This document shows positions 32,745 to 34,837 of a stretch of DNA of 34,837 bases, piece after piece. The notes beneath the pieces were generated by a model. That model was not told the origin of the DNA. It ran no database searches and saw only the letters and a program-made list of their open reading frames with translations. The position numbers and the translations under genes are program-made. Position 1 is the first letter of the stretch. The number at the start of each line of letters is the position of its first letter. Source of the stretch: Deltaproteobacteria bacterium (GTDB taxonomy: Bacteria > Desulfobacterota > Binatia > UBA12015); assembly GCA_029262355.1 (NCBI GenBank), contig JAJCZO010000395.1:1-34837 (forward strand), read 5' to 3'.

Positions 32745-34556
32745 ATGCGCGCCGGCCGCCGATTGATTCCGGCCGGCGGCGGCTTCGCCCTCTTCTTCGC
32801 GCTCTTGCTCCTGCCGTTTCCGTGGGCCGGTGAGTTGCCCGGGAACTGCGACACCTGGCTCAACGGCATCGCACTCCCGAACCTGATGAGCAACCAGCTG
32901 GTGGCCGCGGTCACCGGAGAGGATGTGGGCACACCACTCTACCCCGAGACCAGCGTCTTCGGGTTCGGAGAGTCCGCCTTCGGCACATCGGCGATCTTCA
33001 TCGGTCTCCGAGCGATCAGCGGCGACGACATTCTGGCCTACTACGCGTTCCTGGTCGTGGTGCTCACGCTGAATTCACTCGGAATGTACCTTCTGGCGGG
33101 TCACTACGTCCGAGATCGAGGCGTCGCGTTCGTCGCGGGACTCGCGTTCTCCGCCTCGAACTTCACGATCGGCAACCTCGACAGCCCACATACCAGCTTC
33201 TTCTTCCTTGCGTTCGCGAGCCTGGCCGCGTGGAAGCGGTTTCTCGCCACAGGGGAGCGGCGCGCGCTTCTCACGGCCGTCGTGCTCGGAAGCGTTCAAG
33301 TCTACTTCTCCGCCTACATTTTCCTGTTTCTCTGGATCACGGTGGCGGGCCTCCTGCTCAGTTTCGGCTGGCGAGGCCAGGGGCGAGCCGCGTTCGCGAG
33401 CGTCGGCGCTCGAACCGTGATCGGCGCCGCCCTGCTCTGGGTCGGCGTCTCGGTTCCGTTCTTCGCCTCGTATGCTGGCTCGCACGCCAGCGAGAACTTC
33501 GTGAACCCGTGGGAGGCGACCTTCCTCGCCGAGGTGCACAGCCTCGAACCAGCGGACCTGGTCCGAACCCTGGACGACAATCTCCTGTACGCGTTCACGC
33601 CGCCGGTCCTCGCGGCGGATATCGGGAGTCGCGCGCAGGCGATGATCGACCGTGGTGTCCTCCTCATGGAGGACCTCGCCGCGCCGGATCTCCGGACGGT
33701 CCTGCAGACCGCCTCCCCCCCGGAGGACGTGAAGTTCTTCACGCAGACCCGCCGGGCAGCGTTCCTCGGATTCGTTCTCTACGGGCTCGCCGTGTTCGGA
33801 GTGCTCTCGGCACGCCGTCACCGCTGGGAGCTGGTGTCGATCTTTTTCGGTGGCCTGATCCTCGCGCTGGGGCCGATGATCGAGGTGGGGGATCGGTTGT
33901 ACCCGAACGTCACCCTCCCGGCATATCAATGGGTGGATCTGGCGCGGGTGCTACGCGTCCCGAGTCGGGCCTTCTCCTTCAGCGTGCTGGCAGTCGTCCT
34001 CGCAGCCGCGATCGGACTAGAGACGCTACTTGGGCGCCGCTTCCTGCGGTCGGCTTCCCGACGCTGGGCAGTGCTCATCCTCGCGTGCGGCTCGATTCTG
34101 GTGGAAAACGTTCCAATGCCGCTCGCCTCGTTTGCCGGAACCCAGATCGCCACTCCCGAACCCGCAGTGAGCGCGTTCTTCGCGGACGAGACAGGACGGG
34201 TTCTTCTCGACTTACCCAGCCGAATCGGAGGCGGATTGCGCGGAGACAGCCAGGACCTCTTCGAGTGGAACCGCGAACTGGTGTACATGAATCGCCAGAC
34301 GTACCATCGCCAGAACATCGTGAACGGCGTCCACGGCTACTTCCCGCGAACGCGAATCGAAACGCAGCGCATCATCGACCGACTCCCCGCCGAAACCGCA
34401 CTGACGGAGCTCGGCGAGCTCGGCGTAGAGTTCATCGTCTACCATCGCGCCCTCGAACTCCCGTGGGAGCAAGGTCAATACGAGGCCCTCGCGCGGTCAC
34501 CACATCTCGAGCCGGTCGTGGCAGATCAGGACGTTACGATCTTCCGATTGCACTGA
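32745..34556 (+). CDS. GT-C-like polytopic membrane protein (putative glycosyltransferase), copy 2
   Basis: 603 residues from ATG 32745 (Shine-Dalgarno-like CGAGG about 7 nt upstream); an ATG at 32703 would add 14 polar residues before the first membrane helix and is less likely. Its membrane topology matches copy 1. Shared landmarks are 'LPGNCDTWLN' (Asp36 in loop 1), 'ESAFGTSAIFIGLRA', 'GNLDSPHTSFFFLAFASL', 'VQVYFSAYIFLFLWI', 'RVPSRAFSFS', 'VLVENVPMPLASF'-like segments and the soluble end 'MNRQTYHRQNIVNGVHGYFP'. About a third of positions look identical by eye. The downstream UbiA gene begins 15 nt after the stop, suggesting one operon. Confidence 0.78.
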   Translation: MRAGRRLIPAGGGFALFFALLLLPFPWAGELPGNCDTWLNGIALPNLMSNQLVAAVTGEDVGTPLYPETSVFGFGESAFGTSAIFIGLRAISGDDILAYYAFLVVVLTLNSLGMYLLAGHYVRDRGVAFVAGLAFSASNFTIGNLDSPHTSFFFLAFASLAAWKRFLATGERRALLTAVVLGSVQVYFSAYIFLFLWITVAGLLLSFGWRGQGRAAFASVGARTVIGAALLWVGVSVPFFASYAGSHASENFVNPWEATFLAEVHSLEPADLVRTLDDNLLYAFTPPVLAADIGSRAQAMIDRGVLLMEDLAAPDLRTVLQTASPPEDVKFFTQTRRAAFLGFVLYGLAVFGVLSARRHRWELVSIFFGGLILALGPMIEVGDRLYPNVTLPAYQWVDLARVLRVPSRAFSFSVLAVVLAAAIGLETLLGRRFLRSASRRWAVLILACGSILVENVPMPLASFAGTQIATPEPAVSAFFADETGRVLLDLPSRIGGGLRGDSQDLFEWNRELVYMNRQTYHRQNIVNGVHGYFPRTRIETQRIIDRLPAETALTELGELGVEFIVYHRALELPWEQGQYEALARSPHLEPVVADQDVTIFRLH

Positions 34557-34571
34557 CGAGGAGTGGTCTCC

Positions 34572-34837
34572 ATGGCGCGTCGCAACGGATCGCTTCTCTC
34601 AGGACTTCGGCTCTATGAGAGCGCCCAGGTTCTCGTCCCAGGGCTCTTCGGGTGGATTGCGAGTGGCGGCTCGCTTTCGCCTAGCTTCGTGCTCGTCCTC
34701 TACGGGGTGAGTTACTCCAGCCATGCCCTGTCGGTCTACTCGTACAACGACTACTGCGACCATCGAAGTGATGCAGCCAACCCCCGGAAGGGACCGACCG
34801 GAACCGCGGCGCGCCTCGGTGCGCAGTCGGCCTTGCT
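34572..34837 (+). CDS. UbiA-family prenyltransferase, 3' partial
   Basis: The frame opens at ATG 34572, with 'GAGGAG' 8 nt upstream, and runs off the window after 88 residues. Membrane-like segments lead to 'YNDYCDHRSDAANPRK', whose Asn59-Asp60-x-x-Asp63-x-x-x-Asp67 fits the first Asp-rich Mg/prenyl-diphosphate motif of the UbiA superfamily. Members attach prenyl chains to aromatics or to phosphoribose, as in polyprenyl-phosphate sugar donor synthesis. Beside two GT-C-like genes that would need a polyprenyl-phosphate sugar, the latter branch is attractive but unproven. Confidence 0.8.
   Translation, partial: MARRNGSLLSGLRLYESAQVLVPGLFGWIASGGSLSPSFVLVLYGVSYSSHALSVYSYNDYCDHRSDAANPRKGPTGTAARLGAQSAL

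Overview
The window is high-GC DNA (roughly 65 percent by eye) with 17 protein-coding genes I can support, two of them cut by the window edges. I saw no rRNA, tRNA, CRISPR array or insertion sequence. A Gram-negative host is indicated by a complete apolipoprotein N-acyltransferase (lnt), a sigma-54 activator with sigma-54-type promoters, and several signal-peptide proteins likely to be periplasmic or surface-exposed. The very large Cys-rich, Asp/Gly-repeat secreted proteins, the cyclase-ATPase fusion and the winged-helix/ATPase regulator suggest an uncultivated deltaproteobacteria-like lineage such as Binatota/Desulfobacterota or Myxococcota. That placement is inference from style, not from a marker gene.

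Layout. (1) 1-5244: a modification or biosynthesis island. A 2-oxoglutarate beta-hydroxylase-like gene (5' cut), an Ldh2-type oxidoreductase and a PaaK/CapK-type adenylating enzyme are tightly packed on +. They converge on an ATP-grasp ligase and a SAM methyltransferase on -. (2) 5459-13966: a large secreted protein, lnt, a truncated winged-helix/ATPase regulator, and a divergent pair of small secreted proteins (PLAT-like; STN plus HEAT). (3) 13996-18960: a 1654-residue secreted protein with an array of PD40 propeller repeats set inside a second series of DGD-type repeats. (4) 19128-24843: a signalling block with an adenylate cyclase/ATPase/TPR-like protein, a PAS-only protein and a GAF/AAA+/Fis sigma-54 activator. 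(5) 24844-25544: about 700 bp with no confident gene but with palindromes and a possible amidohydrolase remnant. (6) 25545-27662: an arylsulfotransferase-like protein and a TauE/SafE permease. (7) 27852 to the end: two paralogous GT-C-like membrane proteins flanking a secreted protein whose C-terminus resembles a choice-of-anchor/DUF7305-like beta-helix, then the start of a UbiA prenyltransferase.

The most striking signal is regulatory. Four near-consensus sigma-54 (-24/-12) promoters, all of the form C(T/C)GGCACG-N4-(T/C)TGC(A/T) with exact GG-N10-GC spacing, lie in the right orientation upstream of four transcription units: the 1023-aa secreted protein, the truncated regulator, the PLAT/HEAT secreted pair and the PAS protein. 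A sigma-54 activator gene lies in the same window, directly upstream of the PAS gene. Together this suggests a local sigma-54 regulon controlling envelope or surface proteins. The activator-target link is inference.
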